DNA from: Streptomyces caniferus
GTDB taxonomy: Bacteria > Actinomycetota > Actinomycetes > Streptomycetales > Streptomycetaceae
Direction of reading: 5' to 3'
Assembly: GCF_009811555.1 (NCBI RefSeq)
Contig: NZ_BLIN01000005.1
Span: 1,373,501 to 1,437,500, forward strand
Length of the DNA: 64,000 bases
Shown here piece by piece: positions 16,390-25,766 of the stretch. The notes below the pieces were generated by a model. That model saw only the letters and a list, made by a program, of their open reading frames with translations, did not search any database and was not told where the DNA came from. The position numbers were made by a program, and so were the translations under genes. Each line of letters starts with the position of its first letter. Within the stretch, counting starts at the first letter, position 1.

Positions 16390-17796
16390 ATGTCCTCTCC
16401 CGCGACCGCTCCCCCACCACCCACCAGCCTCCGGCGCATCGTCGCCGCGAGCCTGATCGGCACCACCGTCGAGTGGTACGACTTCTTTCTCTACGGCTCC
16501 GCCGCGGCCCTGGTGTTCAACAAGCTGTTCTTCCCCGGCTCCGATCCGCTCGTCGGGACCCTGCTGTCGTTTCTGACATACGCGGTGGGCTTTGCGGCGC
16601 GGCCCATCGGGGCGCTGGTCTTCGGGCATTACGGGGACCGGCTGGGGCGTAAGAAGCTGCTGGTGCTGAGCCTGCTGATGATGGGCGGGGCGACCTTCGC
16701 CATCGGGTTGCTGCCGACACATGCGACGGTCGGTACCGCGGCGCCGGTGCTGCTGACCGTGCTGCGGCTGGTCCAGGGGTTCGCGCTGGGCGGTGAGTGG
16801 GGCGGCGCGGTGCTGCTGGTGTCGGAGCACGGTGACGCACGACGGCGCGGATTCTGGGCGTCCTGGCCGCAGACCGGCGCCCCCGCCGGGCAGTTGCTGG
16901 CCACCGGCGTGCTGTCGGTGATGACGGCGCTGCTGTCGGATGCGGCGTTCGCGTCCTGGGGATGGCGGGTGCCGTTCCTGCTCTCCGGCGTGCTGGTGGT
17001 CGTGGGGCTGTGGGTCCGGCTCTCGGTGGATGAATCGCCGGTGTTCAAGGCCGCGTTGGCGAACGCCGAGGTACGGCGGGCCGAGGGCGCCGCCGTCGAG
17101 AAGCTGCCCCTGGTGGCGGTGCTCACGCACCACTGGCGGGATGTGCTGATCGCGATGGGCGCCCGGATGGCCGAGAACATCTCGTACTACGTGATCACGG
17201 CGTTCGTGCTCGTCTACGCGACCTCGCACACGGGGCTGTCACAGCAGACCGCCCTCAACGCCGTACTGATCGCTTCGGCGCTGCACTTCGCGGTCATCCC
17301 GGCCTGGGGCGCGCTCTCGGACCGGATCGGACGCCGGCCGGTCTATCTTCTGGGCGCGGTCGGCGTCGCCGCCTGGGCGTTTCCGTTCTTCGCGCTGGTG
17401 GACTCCCGCCAGTTCGGGCTGCTGCTGCTCGCGGTGAGCGTCGGACTGGTCTTCCACGGGGCGATGTACGCGCCGCAGGCGGCCTTCTTCGCGGAGATGT
17501 TCGCGACCCGGATGCGGTACTCGGGTGCCTCGATCGGTGCCCAGTTCTCCTCGGTCGCGGCCGGTGCGCCCGCCCCGCTGATCGCGACAGCGCTGCTCGC
17601 CGACTTCGACAGCCCGACGCCGATCGCCCTGTACGTCATCGCCGCGGCGCTGTTGACGCTGCTCGCGGTGGGCGTGGCGCGGGAGACCCGCAGCCGGGAT
17701 CTCGCCGCGGTGGACGGCACGGCGACGGCCGGCGCGCTCCGGGCCACCGGCGCCGGAGCGCCGGAGGGCGGAACCTCGTCGGCCGTACCGTACTGA
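16390..17796 (+). CDS. MHS-family MFS transporter
   Basis: A 468-residue, 12-helix proton symporter; ATG at 16390 with CAGGAAG upstream. Family signatures are the opening TTVEWYDFFLYG, the loop motif GHYGDRLGRKK between helices 2 and 3, and GGEWGGAVLLVSEH. MHS transporters bring in organic acids, shikimate, betaines or 3-hydroxybutyrate with protons. The nearby 3-hydroxybutyrate dehydrogenase makes a hydroxy acid a reasonable guess, though the two genes are not co-transcribed. Confidence 0.9.
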   Translation: MSSPATAPPPPTSLRRIVAASLIGTTVEWYDFFLYGSAAALVFNKLFFPGSDPLVGTLLSFLTYAVGFAARPIGALVFGHYGDRLGRKKLLVLSLLMMGGATFAIGLLPTHATVGTAAPVLLTVLRLVQGFALGGEWGGAVLLVSEHGDARRRGFWASWPQTGAPAGQLLATGVLSVMTALLSDAAFASWGWRVPFLLSGVLVVVGLWVRLSVDESPVFKAALANAEVRRAEGAAVEKLPLVAVLTHHWRDVLIAMGARMAENISYYVITAFVLVYATSHTGLSQQTALNAVLIASALHFAVIPAWGALSDRIGRRPVYLLGAVGVAAWAFPFFALVDSRQFGLLLLAVSVGLVFHGAMYAPQAAFFAEMFATRMRYSGASIGAQFSSVAAGAPAPLIATALLADFDSPTPIALYVIAAALLTLLAVGVARETRSRDLAAVDGTATAGALRATGAGAPEGGTSSAVPY

Positions 17797-17825
17797 GCGG
17801 GCCAAGGGGCCGGGTACCTGATGTT

Positions 17826-17893
17826 CGGCGGGGGCGTGGCGGGCCCGGGGACGCTCCGGGAGACGGGGCAGCAGGTCCGCCACGCCCCCGCCG
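17826..17893. terminator. Bidirectional terminator-like inverted repeat
   Basis: A perfect 17-bp inverted repeat (17826-17842 and 17877-17893) with a 34-nt loop. It lies between the convergent transporter (stop 17796) and CsbD-like gene (stop 17898). Confidence 0.65.
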
Positions 17894-17897
17894 GGCG

Positions 17898-18092
17898 TCA
17901 GGAGTGGTTCTTGCTCTTCAGGGAGTCCTTCATCCCCTGGATGTTCTCCTTGGCGTTGCCCATCGCGCCCTTGGCCTTGCCCTTGGCCTCGTCGGTGCGG
18001 CCTTCGCTCTTCAGGCGCTCGTCGCCCATGGCCTTGCCGGCCTTCTGCTTGGCCTTGCCCTTCATCTTGTCCATCGCGCCTCTGTCACCCAT
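17898..18092 (-). CDS. CsbD-like stress protein
   Basis: A 64-residue, highly charged, Lys/Ala/Gly-rich protein with the CsbD repeats MDKMKGKAKQKAGKAMGDE and TDEAKGKAKGAMGNAKENIQG. The ATG at 18092 has AGAGGAGT at good spacing. CsbD proteins are general stress proteins, SigB-controlled in Bacillus and common in Streptomyces; their biochemical role is not established. It is predicted to be helical, soluble and cytoplasmic. Confidence 0.88.
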   Translation of the reverse strand: MGDRGAMDKMKGKAKQKAGKAMGDERLKSEGRTDEAKGKAKGAMGNAKENIQGMKDSLKSKNHS

Positions 18093-18223
18093 GACGTACT
18101 CCTCTGTCCGGTGGGAAGGGGGAAAGCTTCGGCACCACGCTGCCGCAGGTCGCGGCGGCCCGCACCCGGAGGCGGCTACCGGTACTGACCGGTTCGCGGG
18201 CACGGCGCGGAACACCGTCCCGG

Positions 18224-20365
18224 CTACCTGCCGGTATCGCGTGCCACGGCGGAGGACAACTGGTGCAGCCGCAGCGCCAGCTGGATCTCCAGGGCGCGTG
18301 CCGGGGTCTGCCAGTCGGGTCCCAGCAGCCGGCTCACCCGCTCCAGGCGCTGGGCGACGGTGTTCACATGGACGTGCAGGGAGTCCTTGGTGCGGGCCGG
18401 GCTCATACCGCAGGCGAAGTAGGCCCCGAGGGTGCGCAGCAACTCCGTCCCGCGCCGGGCGTCGTAGTCGGCGACCGGGCCGAGCGTCCGGTGGACGAAC
18501 CCGTCCACGTCACGGGTGTCGGCGAGCAGCAGACCGAGGAAGCCGAAGTCGGCGGCGGCCGCGCCCTGGCCGGCCCGGCCCAGGACGCGGAGCGCCTCCC
18601 GGCAACGCCGGGCCTCCGCGTAGGCGTCCACGACCGCCGCGGGGCGGACGGCCGGCGCCGGGACGGGGGCCGAGGCGCCGACCGTGACGGGCTGGTGCAG
18701 CGCGGCACCGAGCCGGGCGGCGATCTCGCGGGCGGTGTGCGCCGGGTCGCCGTCGGGGCCGAGCGGCAGCAGCAGGACGGCGCCGCCGTCCCGTACGGCG
18801 GCCAGTCCCCGGCGGGTGGCGGCGAGATGGGAGGCCGCCGACCACAGGCGGCGGCGGTCGGCGCCGTCGGGGTGGGACGCGGCCTCGCCGTCGGCTTCCG
18901 GCGCCCCGTGGGCCGGTGGGACCTCGTCGGTCCGGGCCGCCAGGACGATATGCGGCGCATCGAGGTCGGCGCCGACCCGGGCCGCGCGTTCGCCGAGCAG
19001 GCGGGGATCGCGGTCGGCGGCGTTCAGCAGGTCGTCCAACAGTTCGCCGCGCACCCGCTGTTCGGCCTCGCCGGCCGTCCGCCGGGCGAGCAGCAGCAGC
19101 GAGGTGACCATGGCGGCCCGCTCCAGGGTGCGCTGGTCGACCGGGTCGAGGGCCGGGTGACCGCGCAGGACGAGCGCGCCCAGGACCTCACCGCCCGCCC
19201 CGACCGCCGCGACCCAGTCGGCGCCCTCCCGTACGGCGTGACCGTCGGCGCGGGAGCGGTCCAGCGCCGCGGCCGGTGCCCGGCCGGGGTCGGTGAACTC
19301 GACGTCGCCGTGCAGGACTTCCGCCAGCGCCTGCGCCACGTCCGCGACCCCGCCGCCGCGCAGCACCAGTTCGGTCAGCCGGTCGTGGATGTCCGAGGCG
19401 CGTTCGATGACCGAGCTGCGGTCGCGGATGATCTCGTTCGCGGCTTCCAGTTCGGTGAGCGTCTTACGGGTCTCGGCGAGGAGGCGGGCGGTGTCGATCG
19501 CGACGGCGGCATGCGCCGCGTGGGCGGCGAGCAGGGCTATCTCCCCGTGTTCGAAGACCCGCTCGCGGCGGTCGGCGGCGAAGAGTACGCCGATCACGCC
19601 GCTGCCGAGCATCAGCGGGACCCCGAGGATCGCCACCAGGCCCTCGTCGTGGACGCCCGAGTCGATGGTGCGGGTGTGCCGGAACCGCTCGTCGTGGAAG
19701 TAGTTGTCGGTGACGTAGGGGCGGGCGGTCTGGGCGACCAGCCCGCCCAGGCCTTCGCCCATGCCGAGCCGCAGCTGCTGGAACCGCGCGGAGACCGAGC
19801 CGTCGGTGACGCGCATGTAGGTGTCGCCGGCGGCGGGGTCGTTGAGGGTGAGGTAGGCGACCTCGGTGCCCAGGAGGGAGCGGGCCCGGCGCACGATCGC
19901 CCGCAGCACCGCGTCGAGGTCGCGCAGCCCGGCGAGGTCGTGGGCGGTGGCGTACAGCGCCGACAGTTCGGCCTCGCGCCGTCGGCGGCCCTCCAGCTCG
20001 GCACGTACCCGCAGGGCGAGGAGCTTGGCCCGCTCCAGTGCGGCGAGCCGGCCGGCGGACGCCCCGTCGGCGCGGGCGCGCAGCACCGGCCGCTCGTAGT
20101 CCTCGGCCGCGGCACCGGCGGCCAGCAGCCTCAGGAAGGCGGTCTCGGCCGGGTCGTGGGCGAGGCCGTCGGCCGGGGCGCGATCCCGGTCGTGGGGAAC
20201 GGGCGCCGGCGGACGTGCGTCCACGGGGCGGGGCGCCGGCAGAGGCACCGCGTCCACGGCGGCGGGCGCCGGCGGGGGCACGTCCGCGCGTCCCGGTACC
20301 GGCGGGGACGCGTCCGCGGGTCCTGGTTCCGGCTCGGGCATCGGCTGATCGGAGGACATGGTCAC
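18224..20365 (-). CDS. GAF-domain PucR/CdaR-type transcriptional regulator
   Basis: A 713-residue regulator. GTG at 20365 is favoured because GGAGGTA is five bases upstream; an ATG lies two codons later. Residues 1-65 are a Pro/Ala-rich tail, then a short helical stretch, then a GAF domain at about 130-300 (TEVAYLTLNDPAAGDTYMRV to GVIGVLFAADRRERVFEHGE). The C-terminus carries the PucR HTH (TKDSLHVHVNTVAQRLERVS). Such proteins activate catabolic genes in response to a small ligand. The hydroxybutyrate dehydrogenase gene is 64 bp upstream on the same strand, so the regulator probably controls it. Confidence 0.87.
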   Translation of the reverse strand: MTMSSDQPMPEPEPGPADASPPVPGRADVPPPAPAAVDAVPLPAPRPVDARPPAPVPHDRDRAPADGLAHDPAETAFLRLLAAGAAAEDYERPVLRARADGASAGRLAALERAKLLALRVRAELEGRRRREAELSALYATAHDLAGLRDLDAVLRAIVRRARSLLGTEVAYLTLNDPAAGDTYMRVTDGSVSARFQQLRLGMGEGLGGLVAQTARPYVTDNYFHDERFRHTRTIDSGVHDEGLVAILGVPLMLGSGVIGVLFAADRRERVFEHGEIALLAAHAAHAAVAIDTARLLAETRKTLTELEAANEIIRDRSSVIERASDIHDRLTELVLRGGGVADVAQALAEVLHGDVEFTDPGRAPAAALDRSRADGHAVREGADWVAAVGAGGEVLGALVLRGHPALDPVDQRTLERAAMVTSLLLLARRTAGEAEQRVRGELLDDLLNAADRDPRLLGERAARVGADLDAPHIVLAARTDEVPPAHGAPEADGEAASHPDGADRRRLWSAASHLAATRRGLAAVRDGGAVLLLPLGPDGDPAHTAREIAARLGAALHQPVTVGASAPVPAPAVRPAAVVDAYAEARRCREALRVLGRAGQGAAAADFGFLGLLLADTRDVDGFVHRTLGPVADYDARRGTELLRTLGAYFACGMSPARTKDSLHVHVNTVAQRLERVSRLLGPDWQTPARALEIQLALRLHQLSSAVARDTGR

Positions 20366-20429
20366 AGGGATACCTCCGGATCGTCGCGGTGCGCCAGCCT
20401 CCGCGGCGGGCTCCCGGACCGGGGACCGC

Positions 20430-21224
20430 TCAATGCGCGGTCCAGCCCCCGTCCAGTACCAGAGAGGTACCGGTCATGAAGGACGCCTGCGGAGTGCAGA
20501 GGTAGGCGACGGCCTCGGCGACCTCCTCCGGTTCGAGCAGCCGCTTGAGGGCGGAGTCGGCGAGCAGGAGGTCGGCCAGTACGCGTTCCTCGGGGATGCC
20601 GTGGGCGGCCGCCTGGTCGGCGAGCTGCCGTTCGACGAGGGGGGTGCGGACATAGCCGGGGTTGATGCAGTTGCTGGTGACGCCGTGCCGGGCGCCCTCC
20701 AGGGCCGCGGTCTTCGAGAGCCCCTCCAGGCCGTGCTTGGCCGCGACGTACGCGGACTTGAAGGGGGACGCCCGCAGACCGTGCACGGACGAGATGTTGA
20801 TGACGCGGCCCCAGCCCTGCGCGTACATATGGGGCAGCGCGCCCCGCAGCAGCCGGAAGGGCGCCTCCAGCATGACGGTCAGGACCTGGTGGAAGACCTC
20901 GGGCGGGAACTCCTCGATGGGGCGCACGAGCTGGAGGCCCGCGTTGTTGACGAGCAGATCGGCGCCGGCCGCGGCCCGCTCGGCGGCGTCCAGATCGGTG
21001 AGGTCCAGCGGCCACGGTTCGATGCCGCCCCGGCCGCCGTCCGGGTGATCCGCCACGAGGGCGGCCAGCCCGTCGGCGTCCCGGTCGACCGCGCGCACCG
21101 TCGCGCCGGCCGCCGCCAGCCGCAGGGCGCAGGCGCGTCCGATGCCGCCGGCCGCTCCGGTGACGAGCGCGGTGCGGCCGTCGAGGTCGAGGGATACCGG
21201 GCCTGGGGTGCCGATCACGGTCAT
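20430..21224 (-). CDS. 3-hydroxybutyrate dehydrogenase, SDR family
   Basis: A 264-residue classical short-chain dehydrogenase. The NAD motif GAAGGIG is at 23-29, NNAG at 93-96, catalytic Ser146 (NISSVHG), Tyr159 and Lys163 (SAYVAAKHG). The loops VHGLRASPFKSAYVAAKHG and PGYVRTPLVERQL are characteristic of D-3-hydroxybutyrate dehydrogenases, which turn 3-hydroxybutyrate into acetoacetate with NAD. It is the first gene of a probable two-gene unit with the PucR regulator. ATG at 21224 has only a weak ribosome site. Confidence 0.87.
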   Translation of the reverse strand: MTVIGTPGPVSLDLDGRTALVTGAAGGIGRACALRLAAAGATVRAVDRDADGLAALVADHPDGGRGGIEPWPLDLTDLDAAERAAAGADLLVNNAGLQLVRPIEEFPPEVFHQVLTVMLEAPFRLLRGALPHMYAQGWGRVINISSVHGLRASPFKSAYVAAKHGLEGLSKTAALEGARHGVTSNCINPGYVRTPLVERQLADQAAAHGIPEERVLADLLLADSALKRLLEPEEVAEAVAYLCTPQASFMTGTSLVLDGGWTAH

Positions 21225-21503
21225 GTCCGCACCTTAGGCAGCGGCCTGGTCCGCCACCGATGTGTCCCGGCGCCACAGTTCACCGGGCGATGGTGGTGGC
21301 CGCCCACGTCAGATGTGGTGCCCGCGCCCTGCCCCGGCCGCCCTCGCGGACGGTGCGCCGCCGTTCCCGGCGGCCCGTCCGCTTCACCCGATCGGCCGTC
21401 CCGGATCGCCGGGCGGCCCCAGGGCCCCTAGCGTCGTACGACGCAGCGTGCCGTCTGCGCACCGCCGTCCCATCCGCGCACCGCCGCCCCGAGGGAGACC
21501 GAC

Positions 21504-22073
21504 ATGCGGAGGCTCATCGCCGTGCCGACGGTGCTGCTCGCCCTGGCCGCGGCGGGCTGCGGGGACGCGGACGGCGACCGGGATCCGGCGGCCGCCGCGC
21601 CGTCCGCCACAGGCACCGGTGCGGGCCCGGACGAGCATCCGGACCAGGACGCGGGTTCCGCGTCCCCCACCGTCCCCGGGCAGCCGCTGAACTGCGGCGA
21701 GCTGACCGACGCACTGGGCAAGGCGGGGGACGTCACCCTCTACGCGGATCCCGCGGCCGGCGGCACGGTGGACTGCGCGGAGGCCCGCCAGGTGATGTCC
21801 GAGTTCTTCGTACGGGTTCCGCACGAGGGCCGGGACGACCGGGGCACGCTGGCCGTCCGCGGCTGGTTCTGCCAGTACGAGAGCGGCCCCACCGGCACCT
21901 GGATCACGACCTGCCGCAAGGACAAGCGGGAGATGCACACCGAGGAGCCGTCCGATCAGCCGTCCGCCCCGGACCCGTCCGAGGAGCCCGGCGATCCGGA
22001 CGGCTCCCAGCTGCCCACGCTTCCCGGCGCGCCCTCCGACCCGACGGACGAGCCGTCGACGGAGGAGCTGTAG
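21504..22073 (+). CDS. Secreted lipoprotein of unknown function
   Basis: A 189-residue protein; ATG at 21504 with GAGGGAG upstream. The signal ends in a clear lipobox, LAAAGC, with the acylated cysteine at residue 19. A Pro/Asp/Glu-rich linker leads to a compact domain with four cysteines (NCGEL, VDCAEA, WFCQYE, TTCRKD), suggesting disulfides. The last 45 residues are acidic and proline-rich. I do not recognise the family; it is anchored to the outer face of the membrane. Confidence 0.8.
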   Translation: MRRLIAVPTVLLALAAAGCGDADGDRDPAAAAPSATGTGAGPDEHPDQDAGSASPTVPGQPLNCGELTDALGKAGDVTLYADPAAGGTVDCAEARQVMSEFFVRVPHEGRDDRGTLAVRGWFCQYESGPTGTWITTCRKDKREMHTEEPSDQPSAPDPSEEPGDPDGSQLPTLPGAPSDPTDEPSTEEL

Positions 22074-22152
22074 CCACTGACGGACGAGCCATGGCCCCGC
22101 CGGCCGCCGGAGGAGCCCGGAGCACCGCGGGGGCGCGCCCCTGGACGGCCGC

Positions 22153-22650
22153 TCAGGGCTGCTGCCCCTCCGGCTCCTCCTCCATCGTGTGGAACCAGGT
22201 CGGTCCGGCCTCCAGCGCCCGCTTGATGCGGGTCAGCGCGTACTCCTCGAGCTCCGGCAGGGCGTCCACGTCGAACCAGCCCACCTCCAGCGACTCGTCG
22301 TCATTGACCTTCGCCTCGCCGCCGACCGCCCGGCAGCGCAGCGTCACGTCCATGAACTGGCAGACATCGCCGTTGGGGTAGTGGGTGGGCGGCATGGTCT
22401 CGACGAGGACGACGCCCTCGGCGACGACCCGCACCGCGGTCTCCTCGTAGACCTCGCGCATCGCGGTCTCGGCGGGCTGTTCGCCGGGCTCGGGAATGCC
22501 ACCGATCACCGACCAGCCACCCGTGTCGGCCCGCTTGCCCAGCAGGACCCGGCCCTGGTCGTCGAAGACGACCGCGCTCACCCCGGGCAGCCAGAGCAGC
22601 TGCCGGCCGATGGAGTTCCGGAGGTGACGGATGAATTCGGGGGTTGCCAT
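22153..22650 (-). CDS. Nudix hydrolase
   Basis: A 165-residue protein with the Nudix box at about 51-73 (GGIPEPGEQPAE, then REVYEETAV). The final Gly of the consensus is replaced by Ala. The N-terminal IRHLRNSIGRQLLWLPGVSAVVFDD matches a common Streptomyces subgroup of unknown substrate. It hydrolyses a nucleoside diphosphate linked to another group, using Mg through the REXXEE glutamates. The ribosome site is weak. Confidence 0.9.
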   Translation of the reverse strand: MATPEFIRHLRNSIGRQLLWLPGVSAVVFDDQGRVLLGKRADTGGWSVIGGIPEPGEQPAETAMREVYEETAVRVVAEGVVLVETMPPTHYPNGDVCQFMDVTLRCRAVGGEAKVNDDESLEVGWFDVDALPELEEYALTRIKRALEAGPTWFHTMEEEPEGQQP

Positions 22651-22727
22651 GCTCCGACCCTACGGGACGTCCCTGACGGCACCCGGCCCCTGGGGTGATC
22701 CGGCCGCGTACGCGCTCCGCACGGCGT

Positions 22728-23345
22728 TCAGGCACCCGCCGGGGTCCCCTTGCGCGGCCGCAGCCGGCCCCGGATCGCGCGGACGGCACCCTCGGCGTCG
22801 TCGACGGTGACGGTGAAGTCGCGTCCGTCGCCGAGCCGCACCACCACGCCCTCACCGCGGCGTACGACCACGGCCGTTCCCTGCTCGGGGCGCCAGCGAT
22901 AGCCCCAGCCGCCCCAGTGGCGCGGGGTGACCTGGGGGGTGAAATCGGCGCCGACGACGGTGTCGAGGGGGATGCGGCGGCGCGGCACCCCTATATGGCC
23001 GCACCGCACCTCCAGGCAGTCCTTGTCGATGCGTACCGCGACATGGACGTAGGCGAGCGTGCCGAAGAGCACCAGCAGGCCGACCGCGACACAGCCGACC
23101 ACCGACATCACCAGGGGCGCGAGGCCCGCGGTCCAGTTGCTCTCGACGGCGAGCTCGATGCCCAGCGCGAGGCAGCCCGCGCCGACCGCGGCCAGCAGCC
23201 ACTGGATGCGGTTGGTGGCACTGCCGTGCCAGACCTCGGGAATTTCCGCATGGGAGCCGCCGGTGGGGCGCGCTCCGCTGTCGGCGCCATCGGTCGTGCC
23301 AGGGTCTTCGGGGGCTGCTGCCCCCTCGTGGGGGTGGTCCCTCAT
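22728..23345 (-). CDS. Membrane protein with two helices and a PH-like domain
   Basis: A 205-residue protein. The first 45 residues are polar; two hydrophobic segments follow at about 47-66 and 72-96, then a beta-rich tail (VRIDKDCLEVRCGHIGVPRRRIPLDTVVGADF and VVVRRGEGVVVRLGDGRDFTVTV). That tail looks like a bacterial PH-type domain as in DUF3093-like membrane proteins. No function is known. The start is ATG at 23345 without a strong ribosome site. Confidence 0.65.
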   Translation of the reverse strand: MRDHPHEGAAAPEDPGTTDGADSGARPTGGSHAEIPEVWHGSATNRIQWLLAAVGAGCLALGIELAVESNWTAGLAPLVMSVVGCVAVGLLVLFGTLAYVHVAVRIDKDCLEVRCGHIGVPRRRIPLDTVVGADFTPQVTPRHWGGWGYRWRPEQGTAVVVRRGEGVVVRLGDGRDFTVTVDDAEGAVRAIRGRLRPRKGTPAGA

Positions 23346-23416
23346 GAGACGCAGCGTACGCGTCTTTGCACGCTACGGCAGGGCGTCGGCCGGTCGTTCA
23401 GGGCCAGGCGCGCGGT

Positions 23417-23446
23417 GCCGCCGACGTCATGGCCGACGTCGGCGGC
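23417..23446 (-). terminator. Hairpin downstream of the racemase gene
   Basis: A perfect 12-bp stem (23417-23428 and 23435-23446, GCCGCCGACGTC and its complement) around a 6-nt ATGGCC loop. It lies just past the racemase stop at 23452 on the minus strand. Confidence 0.7.
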
Positions 23447-23451
23447 GGGCA

Positions 23452-24300
23452 TCAGCGCCGGGCGGCCGTGGCGACGCCGTCGGCCCGGGCAGGGCGCTCG
23501 GCCGGGGTCCCCGGGGCGAGGTCCGTACGGCTCGCGGCGAGCAGCCGGCCCTCGGCGAAGGTGAGCGCCTCGGCCGGCAGCCCGCCGGGACGGCCGCTGA
23601 GGATCACGCTGAGTGCGCCGGTCGGGGCGGCGGCCGGCGCCGGCTCGGCACCGATGCGGCGCAGCGCCTGGGCGGCGACCGCCTCGGCGGAACCGTGCAG
23701 GACGAGGGCGGGGGCGCCGGGCTGCTGGAGGGCGGCGCGGATCCGTTCGGCGACCAGCTCGTAGTGGGTGCAGCCCAGGACGACGCTGCGCACGTCCCGG
23801 GGGGTGCGCGCCGCGGCGGCCGCGATGGCGTCGTCGATCGCGGCCTCGTCGGCGGCCTGGACGGCGTCGGCGAGCCCGGGGCAGGGCACCCCGGTGACCT
23901 CCACGCCGTGCCCGAACCGCTCGATCAGGTCCCGCTGGTAGGGGCTGCCGGTGGTGGCGGGGGTGGCCCAGATGGCGACCGGGCCGCCGCCGACCGTGGC
24001 GGGCTTGATGGCCGGGACGGTGCCGATGACCGGGACCTCGGGTTCCAGTTCGGCGCGGAGCGCCGGCAGCGCATGCACGGACGCGGTGTTGCAGGCGACG
24101 ATCAGGGCGTCGGGGCGGTGTGCGGCCGCGGAGCGGGCCACCGCCAGTGCGTGTGCGGTGACGTCCTCGGGGGTGCGGGGGCCCCAGGGCATGCCGTCGG
24201 GATCGGAGGAGAGGACCAGATCCGCGTCCGGCCGCAGTCGCCGCATGGCGGCGGCCGCCGCGAGCAGCCCGGTCCCGGAGTCTATCAGCGCGATCTTCAC
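23452..24300 (-). CDS. Aspartate/glutamate racemase family protein
   Basis: A 282-residue protein starting with GTG at 24300. The two catalytic cysteines of PLP-independent racemases are present: Cys70 (VACNTAS) and Cys177 (GCTHYE). The opening IALIDSGTGLLAAAAAMRRLRPDADL fits MurI. The HPDALIVACNTASVHALPALR stretch is typical of glutamate racemase, but the active-site surroundings and the Ala-rich tail are divergent. It may be a second racemase rather than the cell-wall murI. It is divergent from the HpnB-like gene. Confidence 0.8.
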   Translation of the reverse strand: MKIALIDSGTGLLAAAAAMRRLRPDADLVLSSDPDGMPWGPRTPEDVTAHALAVARSAAAHRPDALIVACNTASVHALPALRAELEPEVPVIGTVPAIKPATVGGGPVAIWATPATTGSPYQRDLIERFGHGVEVTGVPCPGLADAVQAADEAAIDDAIAAAAARTPRDVRSVVLGCTHYELVAERIRAALQQPGAPALVLHGSAEAVAAQALRRIGAEPAPAAAPTGALSVILSGRPGGLPAEALTFAEGRLLAASRTDLAPGTPAERPARADGVATAARR

Positions 24301-24494
24301 CCGGACACTTTACTCAGTCGCCCGCAGGGCTTGTCATACCGGGCGCGCGGCGGGCGGGCGGCCCGCCGGGGCCGCGGGCGCACGGCGGACGGCCGCCTCC
24401 CGGCTGGGCCCCGGCCCGGTCCCGGCCCGATCCGGTCCCGGGACACCGTGTCGATCGCCGCTGCGCCCTGGTGGAGGTGCGGCAGACTGCGGCC

Positions 24495-25706
24495 GTGAGC
24501 GCGATGGAGTGGATCGGTGCCGGGTCGCTGCTGGCCTGGGTGTGGCTGCTGCTGGGGCAGGGCTTCTTCTGGCGGACGGACGTACGGCTGCCCAAGCGCC
24601 GCGATCCGGAGCGCTGGCCGTCGGTCGCGGTGGTGGTCCCGGCGCGGGACGAGGCCGCGGTGCTGCCGGACAGCCTGCCGTCGCTGCTCGGGCAGAAGTA
24701 CCCGGGCCGGGCGGAGGTGTTCCTGGTCGACGACGGCAGTACGGACGGGACGGGCGCGCTGGCCCGGGAGCTGGCGGACGCGCGCGGCGGACTGCCGCTG
24801 ACGGTGTCCTCGCCGGGTGAGCCCGAGCCGGGGTGGACGGGGAAGCTGTGGGCCCTGCGGCACGGCATCGCGCTGGCGCGGGAGCGGGTCGCTCCGGAGT
24901 ATCTGCTGCTGACCGACGCGGACATCGCCCACGATCCGGACAGTCTGCGGGAGTTGGTGGCCGCGGCCCGGTCGGCCGGCCTGGATCTGGTGTCGCAGAT
25001 GGCCCGGCTGCGGGCGGTGACCTTCTGGGAGCGGCTGATCGTGCCGGCGTTCGTGTACTTCTTCGGGCAGTTGTATCCGTTCCGGTGGGTCAACCGTCCC
25101 GGAGCGCGGACCGCGGCGGCGGCCGGCGGCTGTGTGCTGCTGCGGCGGGAGGCGGCGGAGCGGGCGGGCATTCCGGAGGCGATCCGGCATGCGGTGATCG
25201 ACGATGTGACGCTGGCCCGTGCGGTGAAGCGCTCCCCGACGGACGGGGGCATCGCGCAGCGATCCGGCTCGGGGCGGCGGCGGGCGGCGGGCGGGCCGAT
25301 CTGGCTGGGGCTCGCGGACCGGGTGGACAGCGTGCGGCCGTATCCGCGGCTGGCCGGACTGTGGCGGATGGTCTCGCGCAGCGCCTACGCCCAACTGCGG
25401 CACCGGCCACTGCTGCTGCTCGGCACGGTGCTCGGCCTCGCGCTGGTGTATCTCGCCCCGCCCGTCGCGCTGGTGGCCGGGCTGGCCGGCGGCAGGCCGA
25501 CGGTCGCCGCGCTCGGCGGGGCGGCCTGGGCGGTGATGTGCGGGACGTATCTGCCGATGCTGCGCTACTACGGGCGAAAGCCGTGGTGGGCGCCGCTGCT
25601 GCCGTTCACCGCGCTGCTGTATCTGCTGATGACCGTGGACTCGGCGGTGCAGCACTACCGGGGGCGCGGAGCGGCCTGGAAGGGGCGGACGTATCCGGCG
25701 CCCTGA
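24495..25706 (+). CDS. HpnB-like membrane glycosyltransferase (GT2)
   Basis: About 403 residues. The start is uncertain among GTG 24471, GTG 24477, GTG 24495 and ATG 24504; 24495 leaves a short tail before the first membrane helix. A GT-A domain follows (VAVVVPARDEAAVLP, VDDGSTDGT, LTDADIAHD), then a QMARLRAVTFWERLIVPAFVYFF stretch and three C-terminal helices. The GEPEPGWTGKLWALRHG motif is characteristic of hopene-associated HpnB proteins. No other hopanoid genes are in this window, so the hopanoid role is only by family. Confidence 0.82.
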   Translation: MSAMEWIGAGSLLAWVWLLLGQGFFWRTDVRLPKRRDPERWPSVAVVVPARDEAAVLPDSLPSLLGQKYPGRAEVFLVDDGSTDGTGALARELADARGGLPLTVSSPGEPEPGWTGKLWALRHGIALARERVAPEYLLLTDADIAHDPDSLRELVAAARSAGLDLVSQMARLRAVTFWERLIVPAFVYFFGQLYPFRWVNRPGARTAAAAGGCVLLRREAAERAGIPEAIRHAVIDDVTLARAVKRSPTDGGIAQRSGSGRRRAAGGPIWLGLADRVDSVRPYPRLAGLWRMVSRSAYAQLRHRPLLLLGTVLGLALVYLAPPVALVAGLAGGRPTVAALGGAAWAVMCGTYLPMLRYYGRKPWWAPLLPFTALLYLLMTVDSAVQHYRGRGAAWKGRTYPAP

Positions 25707-25730
25707 GCAGCGCCCCCGGCGCTCCGGGCA

Positions 25731-25754
25731 GGGCCCCGTGCTCCGGCGGGGCCC
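25731..25754. terminator. Bidirectional terminator-like hairpin
   Basis: GGGCCCCG (25731-25738) pairs with CGGGGCCC (25747-25754) around an 8-nt loop. It lies between the convergent glycosyltransferase stop (25706) and TerD stop (25767). Confidence 0.55.
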
Positions 25755-25766
25755 CCGGCGCCGTCG

